DNA of 64,000 bases from NCBI RefSeq assembly GCF_004766315.1, contig NZ_PVSN01000014.1, positions 1 through 64,000 of the forward strand, read 5' to 3'. A program made the position numbers and the translations under genes. The notes under the pieces were generated by a model. That model did not search any database, was not told where the DNA came from, and saw only the letters and a list, made by a program, of their open reading frames with translations. Below, piece after piece: positions 47,877-56,354 of this stretch (the first letter of the stretch is position 1; each line of letters starts with the position of its first letter). The DNA comes from Weissella confusa. GTDB taxonomy: Bacteria > Bacillota > Bacilli > Lactobacillales > Lactobacillaceae.

Positions 47877-50522
47877 TTAGTAATGCAATGAGTGACGTCG
47901 CTTTTCTTTCTCTGACCAACCCAATCCAAGCATAAAGAGCAAGAAGCCTAAGCTAACGATTGCGCTTATCTTGAAGTATGGGGCGGCAAACTTAAACGTG
48001 ACTGTATGCTCACCTGGTTTCAATGGTACACCAATAAAGAACTTTCCGACCGTTACGGTTTCGGTTTCTTTGCCGTCCACCATAACATGCCAACCATCGG
48101 CATTAGGAATGGTGGTCATTAGCAAACCTTGTCCCTTTGGCATATTGATTTTACCGCTGATTTCAGTTTCAGACTCTTTCTTAACTTGCAGACCGTGTTC
48201 CTGAAGTGATTGCGCTTGTGACTTGATCAAATCCTTGTCAGCGCTGTAGAGTGAGACATTTTGTAACCACAAATCATCCTTCTTTAGAACGAACGTTAGG
48301 GTTTGCTTTTGACCCTTTTGATAAGCCGGAAGCGGCACAATAATTGTGTGGCGATGACTTGGCATCGTCGGCAATGCCTTACCGTTCAATTGAATTTCGA
48401 CATTGTCATTATTCACGGCATCACCAAGCGTTAGATAGTAAGGATTATCAGTCGTTGGCGTGTAAGTTAGGGTCAGTGACGCAACTTGTTTTTTGTTTTC
48501 CTTCTTCAGATAGGCGCCGGTAATCGTTGCTGGCGCAGGCACATTAGCAGCGGTTGAGCTATCGAAGTTTTCGCTTTTAAAGATATCGTCGTGTTGGTAA
48601 CCGATTAAGGCGTTCCAAAAATCGTTTTGATTGCGAAGGGGATCGTTGTCTTTGAACGTCACGTTAAGTGCATTTGTGTTCGCAGCAAATGCAATCGGTA
48701 GCGCGTATGGGTTCTCAGACAAAATCGCCGTCCCAGTGTACTTAGTCATTTGATAAGTACCGTTGGTGTCGGTACGCTGGTAGGTTTGCATATTAGTAGG
48801 CGTACCTGGCGTATTTGGTTCTACGCCAGATGGCTGCAATAGGTAACGCATGTCCAGCAAACTATCAGTCAACAAGGTACCACTGCTGTAGGCAATGTAA
48901 TTATCGCCTTCTGGCTGGCCAATCGCTGCCATGAAATCACTTTGTTGGTGTTCCAAGGCAGAACTGAAAGTTGAGGCGCCATTGTAATGTCCTTGTAGCG
49001 GATCACCCTTGGTGCGTTGGAATGATTGGGCAACACGATAGAAATTATCCTGCTCGCTAGGCAAGTGCTTGGTAATCTTGTTTAAGCTCTTGATGTAAGT
49101 TTGATACTCAGTATTTGTCAGGTAGCTGAAATTATTCAACGTCCAAACGGTGCTGACGGTCATTTCACCAATCACAAGTAGACTCAAGATTGCTAACCAC
49201 CAACGCGAACGACGTGATAAGGCATGCAATGCCAAAATCATGATAAAGAACGCATTACCAACTAAGAGTTGGTTAAATGTCAAAAAGTTTAGACTGTCGA
49301 GACGGTAGTAAAGGTACACATCGGTGGCGATTGCCAAGATAACGAGTGTGCCGATTTGTGTCCACGAGAAGCGTAGGGTTGGTGACCAGACCGAGGCTGC
49401 TAACCATAGCACCCAAAAACTAAAGACGTATGAGAAACGGTATGGATACCAAACTGGGAATTGGAACCCGTGCCACATCAAATCCAACGGTGCGTACATC
49501 ATTGAAACAACTAGGAAAGCAGTCACAAGCAGAGCAGTGAGTCGCGTTTGCCAGCGAATCAAACGGTACGTAAAGAAGAACCAGAGAATGATAATTGGCA
49601 AACTACCGATAAAAATATTTGGCAGTCCTGAAGGCATTTGTTCGAAATTAAATGTCCCCAAGAACAGCTTTCCAAGAATATCGGGCGCTTGATATTCGAA
49701 CTTCCAGCTCAGATTATCCAGCATGTGTTGGCCCTTACTGTTGAGCAAAGTATAACCAGTGGGTAACCAAACAATGGTTGAGAGGCCAATGCTAATGATG
49801 CTGCCAAAAATGAACTTGCTAGCGATGGTCCAACGTTCACGCAACGTGTATGGTTGCCAGAATAAACGCCAGAATACGTACAACACTAGGAATAGGCCGA
49901 TCATGTAGGCCATATAGTAGTTAATAATAAAGATGGCTGTGAGTGGGGCGATAAATAGCCACGATGATTTACCATCCAAGTAGCGTTCAAAGCCGGCGAT
50001 GATTAACGGTAGCAAAATCGCTGCGTCCAACCAAAGCAGGTTTAAATCATTCGCGACAAACCAGCCCATCATGGCGTATGTGACACCAAAAAGTGGTAAA
50101 CGCCAACCGTTTTGCCAGCGCATCACGCGCAGCGCATAGCTAAAACTCCAACCGGCCAAGCCGTATTTTAGAACCGTAATCAACAAAATTGCGGTTGGCA
50201 ACATTGTATTCGGAAATGGTAGGAGAAGCAGATTTGTTGGGCTGAATAAATAGTAAGTCCAGTCACCATATGTTTCACCACCCAGCCCCTTGGCGAAGCT
50301 ATAGAAAATATTGGTTGGGTTGTGGAGAATGGTTTGACGGAAATTTTCAAAAAAATCAATATATTGTTGGCCTAAATCGACGGTTAAGATTGAACTTGAA
50401 CCGAACGGTGCCATGTGACGAAAGCCGAAATAGCTAGTCATAATCAAGAGTGGTAGTAAGAAACTAACCCACAATGCTTGTGTTGATGACCGCCATTTCA
50501 ATGGATTAAAACGTGCGAACAT
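47877..50522 (-). CDS. YfhO-family polytopic membrane protein
   Basis: An 881-residue protein with 12-14 transmembrane segments in the first 480 residues, a large extracytoplasmic domain (about 490-845) and one last segment (about 850-870) ending in a basic tail. The layout and the opening TSYFGFRHMAPFGSSSILTVDLGQQYIDFF match YfhO (Bacterial membrane protein family, GT-C-like fold). In Bacillus and Listeria YfhO-type proteins glycosylate lipoteichoic acid; that role is inferred here. GGGGAG precedes ATG 50522. Divergent from the PBP gene. Confidence 0.88.
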   Translation of the reverse strand: MFARFNPLKWRSSTQALWVSFLLPLLIMTSYFGFRHMAPFGSSSILTVDLGQQYIDFFENFRQTILHNPTNIFYSFAKGLGGETYGDWTYYLFSPTNLLLLPFPNTMLPTAILLITVLKYGLAGWSFSYALRVMRWQNGWRLPLFGVTYAMMGWFVANDLNLLWLDAAILLPLIIAGFERYLDGKSSWLFIAPLTAIFIINYYMAYMIGLFLVLYVFWRLFWQPYTLRERWTIASKFIFGSIISIGLSTIVWLPTGYTLLNSKGQHMLDNLSWKFEYQAPDILGKLFLGTFNFEQMPSGLPNIFIGSLPIIILWFFFTYRLIRWQTRLTALLVTAFLVVSMMYAPLDLMWHGFQFPVWYPYRFSYVFSFWVLWLAASVWSPTLRFSWTQIGTLVILAIATDVYLYYRLDSLNFLTFNQLLVGNAFFIMILALHALSRRSRWWLAILSLLVIGEMTVSTVWTLNNFSYLTNTEYQTYIKSLNKITKHLPSEQDNFYRVAQSFQRTKGDPLQGHYNGASTFSSALEHQQSDFMAAIGQPEGDNYIAYSSGTLLTDSLLDMRYLLQPSGVEPNTPGTPTNMQTYQRTDTNGTYQMTKYTGTAILSENPYALPIAFAANTNALNVTFKDNDPLRNQNDFWNALIGYQHDDIFKSENFDSSTAANVPAPATITGAYLKKENKKQVASLTLTYTPTTDNPYYLTLGDAVNNDNVEIQLNGKALPTMPSHRHTIIVPLPAYQKGQKQTLTFVLKKDDLWLQNVSLYSADKDLIKSQAQSLQEHGLQVKKESETEISGKINMPKGQGLLMTTIPNADGWHVMVDGKETETVTVGKFFIGVPLKPGEHTVTFKFAAPYFKISAIVSLGFLLFMLGLGWSEKEKRRHSLHY

Positions 50523-50680
50523 GATTGTTTTCTCCCCGAAATTCAGATAGTTCTATTAAACCATATTCTGCAGTCGTTTATTAGGGTTGCTTTTGGTTAA
50601 AATCCGACAAGGGTTAAGGTTTGTTGGTCCGGTTTTATGCTACAATTAAACAATTAGATTATGGAAGAAAGGGTCAAGTT

Positions 50681-52729
50681 ATGCAGTCACCAAAGCGACG
50701 TGGCAATCGTCGGTCAAAGAATGGATCATTAGCTCGAATTCCAGCACGTTTGAATGTGCTGATGGGTATCGTGGTTTTGATGCTCGGATTATTGGGCTGG
50801 CGATTGGTTACCCTACAAGTTACAGATAGTGAAACGTATAAGGCAGCCGTTAATAATGCTGAATCAAGTACTGAAAAAGTAAACGTGCAACGAGGCATGA
50901 TATACGACAGTACTGGTCAAGTGTTAGTTGCAAACAAGGGATCACAAGCGATTACGTATACGAAGCCAAAGGGTGTTACCGAAGCTGAGATGTACGATAT
51001 TGCCAATGAAGTTGCCAAGTATATTTCAATTGATACTGATCAATTGTCATCCGGAAATTATGCAACGTACTACATTCAAGACGCGAAGCGAGCTGCGAAG
51101 GTCGTTAAGGCAAGTGGTACGAAGACGGTTCCAGGGACAGATGATTATGTTGATGCTTTGAAGTCTTACGTGCAAAAGCATGAGGCTAAGTTCCCATTGA
51201 GCGATAAGCAAAAGAATGCCGCCATGATTTTCCAAAAGATGGCTAATGCGTATTCTTTGTCAACGGTCTACATTAAAGAGACTGGTGTCACGCAAGAAGA
51301 AATCGCCAACATTGGTGAGCGTCAGTCAAAGATGCCTGGTGTGCGTGTCGGTATTTACTACACACGTGACTATCCACAAGGTGATTCGATTAAGGCGCTG
51401 GTTGGTTCAACGTCAACTTCTAAGTCTGGTTTGCCAGAAGATAGTGTTAATAAGTTGCTGACGGAAGGGTATTCACGTGACGATATTGTTGGAACGTCAT
51501 ACCTAGAAAAGCAATATGAAGACACACTAAAGGGTACGAAGGGTCAAGTCGAAGTTCGCACCGACAAGGACGGTAAGACGACTGAAAAGACGACTTACGC
51601 CGGTCAAGCTGGTGACAGTTTGACGTTGACCATTAACTCAAAGTTCCAAAATGATGTGCAAAGCATTTTGGAAAACAACATTCCAGGTGGTATGACGACA
51701 GGTGCGTATGCGGTTGTTATCAATCCAAAGACGGGTGGTGTTTACGCCACGGCCGGTGTTAACCGCGATAACGAAACGGGTAAGACGACGCCGGATGCCC
51801 TTTCGACTGTTAACCAAGCGAACGTTGTGGGATCTGTAGTTAAGCCAGCGATGATTACAACTGGCTTCTTGAACGGCACAATCACAGCTGAAAACAATAC
51901 CATTGTCGACCAACCAATCACGGTTGCCGGTACGGCAACGAAGTCATCATGGTTTAACCGTAACGGAAGCGGTAGCATGCCGTTGACGGCTGACACGGCC
52001 TTGATGGTGTCATCTAACTCATACGTTATGCAATTGATGTTGAAGATGGGTGGTTTGAATTACTATCCAGGTATGAGTTTGGGGGCTTTGCCAACTAGCG
52101 TGTTCCAAACAATGCGTGATGGACTTGCCCGCTTCGGTTTGGGTGTTAAGACTGGTATTGATTTGCCAGGTGAAATTACTGGTGTGAAGGGTTCAACGGC
52201 CCGTGAAGATATTGGTAAGGCGCTGGACGAATCATTTGGACAGTACGACACGTTTACGACAATGCAACTTGCGCAATACGCTGCAACCGTTGCAAACGGT
52301 GGTTACCGCGTTCGTCCGCACATCGTTGCTTCTATTGAACAACGTGACGAATCGAACCGCGTTAAGACGCAGACGACTGTGCCAACAGAAGTGTTGGGAA
52401 CGGTTGGCTGGACTGAAGCTGAGCGTAACTTGATTTGGAAGGGTATGGAAGAAGTTGTTCACAGTAGTTCTGGTTATGCCACTGGTACGCGTATGAAGAA
52501 TGTGCAACCTGGTATTTATGCCAAGACTGGAACGGCCGAAACGACAACGAATGGTGTATCAACTTATACCAGTTCATTGATTTCATTCGTACCTAACTCT
52601 GATGTTGCCGTGGCCATCGTTGTGCCATCGGTTTACGAATCAGACGAAAACGTTAACCAACAAATTGCTATCCAAATCTATGAAGCGTTCTGGAAGGACG
52701 TTCAAGATTCTGGTTCAGCAACAAAGTAA
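50681..52729 (+). CDS. Class B penicillin-binding protein (PBP2B-like transpeptidase)
   Basis: A 682-residue monofunctional transpeptidase: cytoplasmic basic tail, one transmembrane segment (about 25-45), dimerisation domain (VQRGMIYDSTGQVLVANK) and transpeptidase domain with SxxK (GSVVKPAM), SxN (SSNSYVM) and KTG (YAKTGTAETT). There are no PASTA repeats, unlike PBP2X. It probably builds septal or peripheral wall. The start at 50681 follows AAAGGGTC; the upstream start at 50621 has none. Confidence 0.92.
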   Translation: MQSPKRRGNRRSKNGSLARIPARLNVLMGIVVLMLGLLGWRLVTLQVTDSETYKAAVNNAESSTEKVNVQRGMIYDSTGQVLVANKGSQAITYTKPKGVTEAEMYDIANEVAKYISIDTDQLSSGNYATYYIQDAKRAAKVVKASGTKTVPGTDDYVDALKSYVQKHEAKFPLSDKQKNAAMIFQKMANAYSLSTVYIKETGVTQEEIANIGERQSKMPGVRVGIYYTRDYPQGDSIKALVGSTSTSKSGLPEDSVNKLLTEGYSRDDIVGTSYLEKQYEDTLKGTKGQVEVRTDKDGKTTEKTTYAGQAGDSLTLTINSKFQNDVQSILENNIPGGMTTGAYAVVINPKTGGVYATAGVNRDNETGKTTPDALSTVNQANVVGSVVKPAMITTGFLNGTITAENNTIVDQPITVAGTATKSSWFNRNGSGSMPLTADTALMVSSNSYVMQLMLKMGGLNYYPGMSLGALPTSVFQTMRDGLARFGLGVKTGIDLPGEITGVKGSTAREDIGKALDESFGQYDTFTTMQLAQYAATVANGGYRVRPHIVASIEQRDESNRVKTQTTVPTEVLGTVGWTEAERNLIWKGMEEVVHSSSGYATGTRMKNVQPGIYAKTGTAETTTNGVSTYTSSLISFVPNSDVAVAIVVPSVYESDENVNQQIAIQIYEAFWKDVQDSGSATK

Positions 52730-52737
52730 CTATGCTA

Positions 52738-52771
52738 AACTGATACCTATTAATAGGTGTCAGTTTTTTGT
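52738..52771 (+). terminator. Terminator of the PBP gene
   Basis: AACTGATACCTATT pairs with AATAGGTGTCAGTT (nearly perfect), then T's. Confidence 0.8.
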
Positions 52772-52790
52772 TAGGGAAGAGGGTGGCAAA

Positions 52791-53342
52791 ATGATTGATA
52801 AGAATGAAGCGCGTGAGATGGCTAAGGCCAATTTGGCGAAGTTGTCTGACATGCAACGAGCAGCGGTGATGCAACAGTTAACGCGTGCAGTGACTGCGTT
52901 GCCGGCTTGGCAGGAAGCGTCATCGGTCGCTTTAACCTTGTCGCAAGATGTTGAATTGCCAACGCAACTCTTGATTCAGACCGCCTTATTACAAGGTAAA
53001 ACGGTGTATTTGCCAAAGGTCGCACCACAGCGACAACTCACATTTATTCAAATCGATGAGTCAACCGAGTATGAACGCCACAGATTTGGTATGCTAGAAC
53101 CAATTGGGGAACCGCTTGGGGATGTTTCGACGCTCGATTTTATCTTGGTCCCCGGTTTGGCTTTTTCAGCAGCTGGCGATCGACTTGGGTTCGGCGGTGG
53201 TTACTATGACCGTTGGATTCCAAAAACGACCGGCGCAAAAATTGCGGTGACGATTCCAGATAATTACGTACCAACCCCAACTTGGGACATTGAAAAAACA
53301 GATCAACAGGTGGATGAAGTGATTGTTTTGCCACCTGCTTAA
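52791..53342 (+). CDS. 5-formyltetrahydrofolate cyclo-ligase
   Basis: A 183-residue enzyme converting 5-formyl-THF to 5,10-methenyl-THF with ATP. The signature loop RLGFGGGYYDRWIP (glycine-rich phosphate site) is present, as are LVPGLAFSAAGDRLG and the N-terminal DKNEAREMAKANLAKL helix. The start at 52791 follows GGGAAGAGGGTGG. The next gene begins 11 bases on: the order fthC-rhomboid-yqgQ-glcK is conserved in Bacilli. Confidence 0.93.
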   Translation: MIDKNEAREMAKANLAKLSDMQRAAVMQQLTRAVTALPAWQEASSVALTLSQDVELPTQLLIQTALLQGKTVYLPKVAPQRQLTFIQIDESTEYERHRFGMLEPIGEPLGDVSTLDFILVPGLAFSAAGDRLGFGGGYYDRWIPKTTGAKIAVTIPDNYVPTPTWDIEKTDQQVDEVIVLPPA

Positions 53343-53353
53343 GGAAGAAAAGT

Positions 53354-54055
53354 ATGATAGCAGAATTTAAACGCGCTTTTAATGCGACACCCGCAACCAG
53401 TGCCTTGGTGGCATTTATGGTCGTGGTGTACCTCTGGGAAGCTTTGATTTCGCAGAGTTTTACCATTAGCTCCCGTGTTTTATATGAAACAGGTGCGCAG
53501 TTCGGACCAATCGTTCTTCATTATGGTGAATGGTGGCGGTTGCTGACGGCAGGCTTTTTACACGTAACCGCTTCGCACTTAATCTTCAATATGATTACGT
53601 TGTACTTCATCGGACGCTTATTGGAATTGGAAATCGGTCATTGGCGTTTTCTAATTCTTTTCCTCGCAACGGTCATTAGTGGAAACTTGATGAGCTTAGC
53701 GTTTGGTGCGATGAATGTTATTTCAGCTGGTGCATCTGGTGGTGTGTTTGGCTTATTTGGCGCCATTGTTAGACTGGGCTTGATGGACAAACGACGAGCC
53801 TATTGGCGTAGTCAGGCGAAACTGATGACCACCTTTGTGTTGTTGTCAGTCATCTCAGCGCTATTTACGCCAGGGATTGATCTGGCAGCCCACATCGGCG
53901 GACTAGTTGGTGGATTCTTAATTGTGCCGGTACTTATTTCAGGTTTTCACTATTCAGGCCTGTTCAAGATCGGTGGTGGCCGACGAGCACTAGCATTGTT
54001 GGTGTACTTGGTGTTGATTGCCGTATTGGTCGGTATTGCACTGTTACGAAAGTAG
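53354..54055 (+). CDS. Rhomboid-family intramembrane serine protease (GluP-like)
   Basis: A 233-residue protein with six to seven membrane segments. Catalytic Ser in GASGGVFGLFGAIVRLG (TM4) and His in HIGGLVGGF (TM6) form the dyad; EWWRLLTAGFLHVTASHLIFNM is the conserved L1/TM2 region. It cleaves membrane proteins within the bilayer; the substrate is unknown. There is no TPR tail as in Bacillus GluP. AAGGAAG precedes ATG. Confidence 0.93.
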   Translation: MIAEFKRAFNATPATSALVAFMVVVYLWEALISQSFTISSRVLYETGAQFGPIVLHYGEWWRLLTAGFLHVTASHLIFNMITLYFIGRLLELEIGHWRFLILFLATVISGNLMSLAFGAMNVISAGASGGVFGLFGAIVRLGLMDKRRAYWRSQAKLMTTFVLLSVISALFTPGIDLAAHIGGLVGGFLIVPVLISGFHYSGLFKIGGGRRALALLVYLVLIAVLVGIALLRK

Positions 54056-54064
54056 GGGATAGAT

Positions 54065-54274
54065 ATGCAAACATTTTTAGACGTCCTAAACTTGTTGAAG
54101 AAATATGATATCTACATTCACGTTGGAAAACGCCTATGGGATATTGAGTTAGCAGCAATTGAAATCGACAATATGTATAAAGCTGGCCTACTTGATGCGA
54201 AGGAATATGCGCAAATCAAGTTGGTATTAAGGCATGAGCACGAGTTAGAAGAGAAGCAAGAAAGACTGCTATAA
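54065..54274 (+). CDS. YqgQ family protein (DUF910)
   Basis: A 69-residue helical protein with the family pattern FLDVLNLLKKYDIYIHVGKRLWDIELAAIEIDNMY. Function unknown; crystal structures show a three-helix bundle. It lies between the rhomboid gene and glcK as in most Bacilli. GGGGAT precedes ATG. The stop overlaps a TATAAT. Confidence 0.9.
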   Translation: MQTFLDVLNLLKKYDIYIHVGKRLWDIELAAIEIDNMYKAGLLDAKEYAQIKLVLRHEHELEEKQERLL

Positions 54275-54280
54275 TAGTAT

Positions 54281-54294
54281 TGAAAACGTTTTCA
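54281..54294. promoter_or_regulatory. CcpA operator (cre), consensus palindrome
   Basis: TGAAAACGTTTTCA matches the cre consensus TGWAANCGNTNWCA at every position and is a perfect palindrome. It lies 10 bases upstream of the -35 of the glcK promoter, a position that could give activation or repression by CcpA. Confidence 0.85.
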
Positions 54295-54303
54295 ATAAAA
54301 CAC

Positions 54304-54331
54304 TTGTTTTAATTCAGAAATTCGTTATAAT
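54304..54331 (+). promoter_or_regulatory. Promoter of glcK
   Basis: -35 TTGTTT (54304-54309), 16-base spacer, -10 TATAAT (54326-54331), 65 bases before ATG. Confidence 0.6.
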
Positions 54332-54395
54332 AAATAATGTTGAAAGATAAGAAAGCGATTACAAAATATTTTTGTGAGAATGACGAGGAAAAATC

Positions 54396-55373
54396 ATGGC
54401 TAAAGATAAGCTAATTGGTGTTGACCTTGGTGGTACGACTATCAAGTTCGCCATTTTGACTGCTGAAGGAGAAATCCAACAAAAGTGGTCAATCCGTACA
54501 AACATTTTGGATGAAGGGTCACACATCGTACCTGATATCATTGATTCAATTAACCACCACTTGGACTTGTACCAATTGGACAAGGATCGCATCATTGGTA
54601 TCGGAATGGGTACACCAGGAACGGTTGATCTTGAGAACGGTACTGTTAAGGGTGCCTTCAACTTGAACTGGAAGGAAACACAAAACGTTCGTGAGCAAAT
54701 CGAAGCTGGAACTGGTTTGCCATTGACGATGGACAACGACGCCAACGCTGCCGCATTGGGTGAGCAATGGCGTGGTGCCGGAAACAACCAACCAGACGTT
54801 GCCTTCATTACGTTGGGAACTGGTGTTGGTGGTGGATTGATTAACGATGGTAAGTTGATCCACGGTGTTGCTGGAGCCGGTGGTGAGGTCGGTCACATGA
54901 TCGTCGAGCCAGGTGGATACTTGTGCACATGCGGTAACTATGGTTGCTTGGAGCAATACGCTTCAGCTACTGGTGTTGTTCACTTGGCTCAAGACTTTGC
55001 AGAAGCCTACGTTGGTAACTCAAAGTTGAAGGCTATGGTCGACAACGGTGAAGAAGTAACGTCAAAGATTGTCTTTGACTTGGCCAAGGAAGGTGACTAC
55101 TTGGCAAACGAAGTTGTAGACAAGGTTGCTTACTACCTTGGATTGGCTTCAGCTAACATCTCAAACATCTTGAACCCATCTTCTGTTGTTATCGGTGGTG
55201 GTGTTTCAGCCGCAGGAAAGTTCTTGTTGGATCGTGTTGAGAAGAACTTTAAGCAATTTGCCTTCAAGTCAACGCGTGACGTGACTGAAGTTAAGTTGGC
55301 TGAGTTGGGTAACGATGCTGGTGCTTACGGTGCTGCTTCATTGGCCCGTAACTCAGACCGCGTTATTGCCTAA
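54396..55373 (+). CDS. glcK: Glucokinase, ROK family
   Basis: A 325-residue ROK kinase phosphorylating glucose with ATP. GVDLGGTTIKFAIL (phosphate-binding), NDANAAALGEQWRGAG (catalytic Asp), and the ROK zinc site CTCGNYGCLEQYAS are visible. It feeds the phosphoketolase pathway. It has its own promoter and a CcpA site, although it also ends the fthC-rhomboid-yqgQ series. Confidence 0.95.
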   Translation: MAKDKLIGVDLGGTTIKFAILTAEGEIQQKWSIRTNILDEGSHIVPDIIDSINHHLDLYQLDKDRIIGIGMGTPGTVDLENGTVKGAFNLNWKETQNVREQIEAGTGLPLTMDNDANAAALGEQWRGAGNNQPDVAFITLGTGVGGGLINDGKLIHGVAGAGGEVGHMIVEPGGYLCTCGNYGCLEQYASATGVVHLAQDFAEAYVGNSKLKAMVDNGEEVTSKIVFDLAKEGDYLANEVVDKVAYYLGLASANISNILNPSSVVIGGGVSAAGKFLLDRVEKNFKQFAFKSTRDVTEVKLAELGNDAGAYGAASLARNSDRVIA

Positions 55374-55392
55374 TTAAATAGAGCAAAAATAT

Positions 55393-55426
55393 AGACGAGA
55401 ATCAGCGATGGTTCTCGTCTTTTTTT
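55393..55426. terminator. Terminator of glcK
   Basis: GACGAGAA pairs with TTCTCGTC, seven T's after it; a T-rich stretch on the opposite arm makes it a possible stop from the right as well. Confidence 0.85.
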
Positions 55427-55472
55427 GTCGTGGTTTTGGAGTGGCCGTGTGTGTGTCGACGCGTTGCGCCGA

Positions 55473-55682
55473 GGCATGGGATTTGGTTGGGGTGGCGGTG
55501 CTCCGTCCTGCAATATAAGCTGGTGGCGACGGAGTCCCATTCTCACTAAGCCTCAGCGTATTTCCGCGCCTGTCGGCTCGAAATCCACTGCTGCTAAGTG
55601 ATAATTGGTGCTCCTGTCCTCGCTTGGTCACCGGCTAATATCGCAGGAGCTCCGCACCACCACCCCAACCAAATCCCATGCC
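55473..55682. repeat. Rod 1: 28-bp inverted repeat with inner hairpins
   Basis: 55473-55500 pairs with 55655-55682 at 27 of 28 positions. Inside are a 7-bp hairpin CTCCGTC/GACGGAG (55501-55507 with 55528-55534), another GCTCCTG/CAGGAGC (55610-55616 with 55644-55650) and a central TCACT/AGTGA (55543-55547 with 55597-55601). The left arm is G-run rich (GGTTGGGGTGGCGGTG) and could form a two-tier quadruplex. I see no target-site duplication. Confidence 0.85.
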
Positions 55683-55804
55683 AGCAGCTAAGATGTTCTA
55701 TCCTGTCTAAGATAATCATGCACCAGAAACCAAATGGGCGAACAGTTCAACCTGCGGTAAAGTGGTGGATGTAACTCAAACAATCAGAGTATTACTTGGC
55801 TGCT

Positions 55805-55981
55805 GTGCTTGGCCCCGCCACGCGTATAGACACGTGCAGACCTTGACCCGCAGGTGTGGGTTCTTAGCGGGTTTCCGCTTAGAGCAACGGGAGGTAAAGG
55901 AGCACGCGCCAACGGCGTGGACTCCGCTCCCTGCAGGTCATGGTCTGGACGTGTTAGCGTGCCCTAGAAGGGGCCAAGCAC
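55805..55981. repeat. Rod 2: long stem with branched tip
   Basis: Stacked helices: 55805-55816/55970-55981 (12 bp, GCTTGGCCCC core), CACGC/GCGTG (55819-55823 with 55957-55961), ACACGT/ACGTGT (55830-55835 with 55949-55954), CAGACC/GGTCTG (55837-55842 with 55942-55947), then 10 pairs between 55844-55854 and 55930-55940. The tip branches into AGCGG-GTTT-CCGCT (55866-55879) and GGAG/CTCC with CACGC/GCGTG (55899-55925). Confidence 0.8.
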
Positions 55982-56015
55982 TCCGGCCGTCAGGACGGAC
56001 ACTAACCACAAACTA

Positions 56016-56354
56016 AGCTGATCTGTAACAAACTTCCCAGAAAACGATGTAATAGTTGTAACAAACAGCCTGAAAAGTAATGAAAACACGAAAAAAGTTA
56101 TTTTCAGAGTGGGGACTGTTTTTGAAGTAAATGTGAACACCGGAACAGTTGTGCCGAAATGACGCTGTTTATATGCAAATCAAATATGACCAATTTGTGC
56201 GTTACACGTTGTTTAGTCGCTGTTATATAACTGTTACGCCCCGTCGGTATTATTAATCATGTTGCTAGGGCAACGCATAACTAATACAAATTAAATCTTA
56301 TTAAAACAAAGAAACAAACGCTTATATGAGCGACAGATAATTGGGGAGTTAATC
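56016..56354. other. Upstream region of the KxYKxGKxW LysM-CHAP gene
   Basis: AT-rich, no gene. Contains TGTAAT-3 nt-TGTAAC (56048-56062), a possible imperfect terminator for the structured region (CTGAAAAGTAA pairing with TTATTTTCAG, T5 at about 56128), the WalR-type box at 56221-56237, and a TATTAT -10-like element at 56248. Confidence 0.5.
56221..56237 (+). promoter_or_regulatory. WalR-type operator
   Basis: TGTTAT-ATAAC-TGTTAC fits TGTWAH-N5-TGTWAH exactly, 118 bases before the start of a LysM-CHAP wall hydrolase, a classic WalRK target. A TATTAT -10 at 56248 without a good -35 suits an activated promoter. Confidence 0.6.

Larger units (their letters stand above)
55430..56015. ncRNA. Candidate large structured RNA, class and strand unknown
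   Basis: A 580-base block with no credible gene. By hand count 305 of 540 bases from 55441 to 55980 are G or C (56%), above the surroundings. It folds on paper into two long branched rods: rod 1, 55473-55682, closed by a 28-base arm pairing with one mismatch; and rod 2, 55805-55981, closed by 12 perfect pairs. A linker of about 120 bases joins them. The size and ornate pairing recall large ncRNAs of Lactobacillales such as ROOL and GOLLD, but I find no signature that assigns it to them, nor to RNase P, tmRNA, SRP or 6S RNA. The reading frame at 55762-56016 lacks a ribosome-binding site and normal codon use. An inverted-repeat element is an alternative. Confidence 0.5.

Noticed and set aside
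55473-55981. RNase P, tmRNA, SRP or 6S RNA
   Set aside because: The RNase P core GAGGAAAGTCC, the SRP domain IV GGAAGGAAGCAGC and tmRNA tRNA-like ends are absent on both strands; a 6S rod would be about 190 nt with one central bubble.
55762-56016. 84-codon open frame in the structured GC-rich block
   Set aside because: No ribosome-binding site, Arg/Pro/Cys-rich composition unlike neighbours, and it lies across rod 2; better explained as non-coding.
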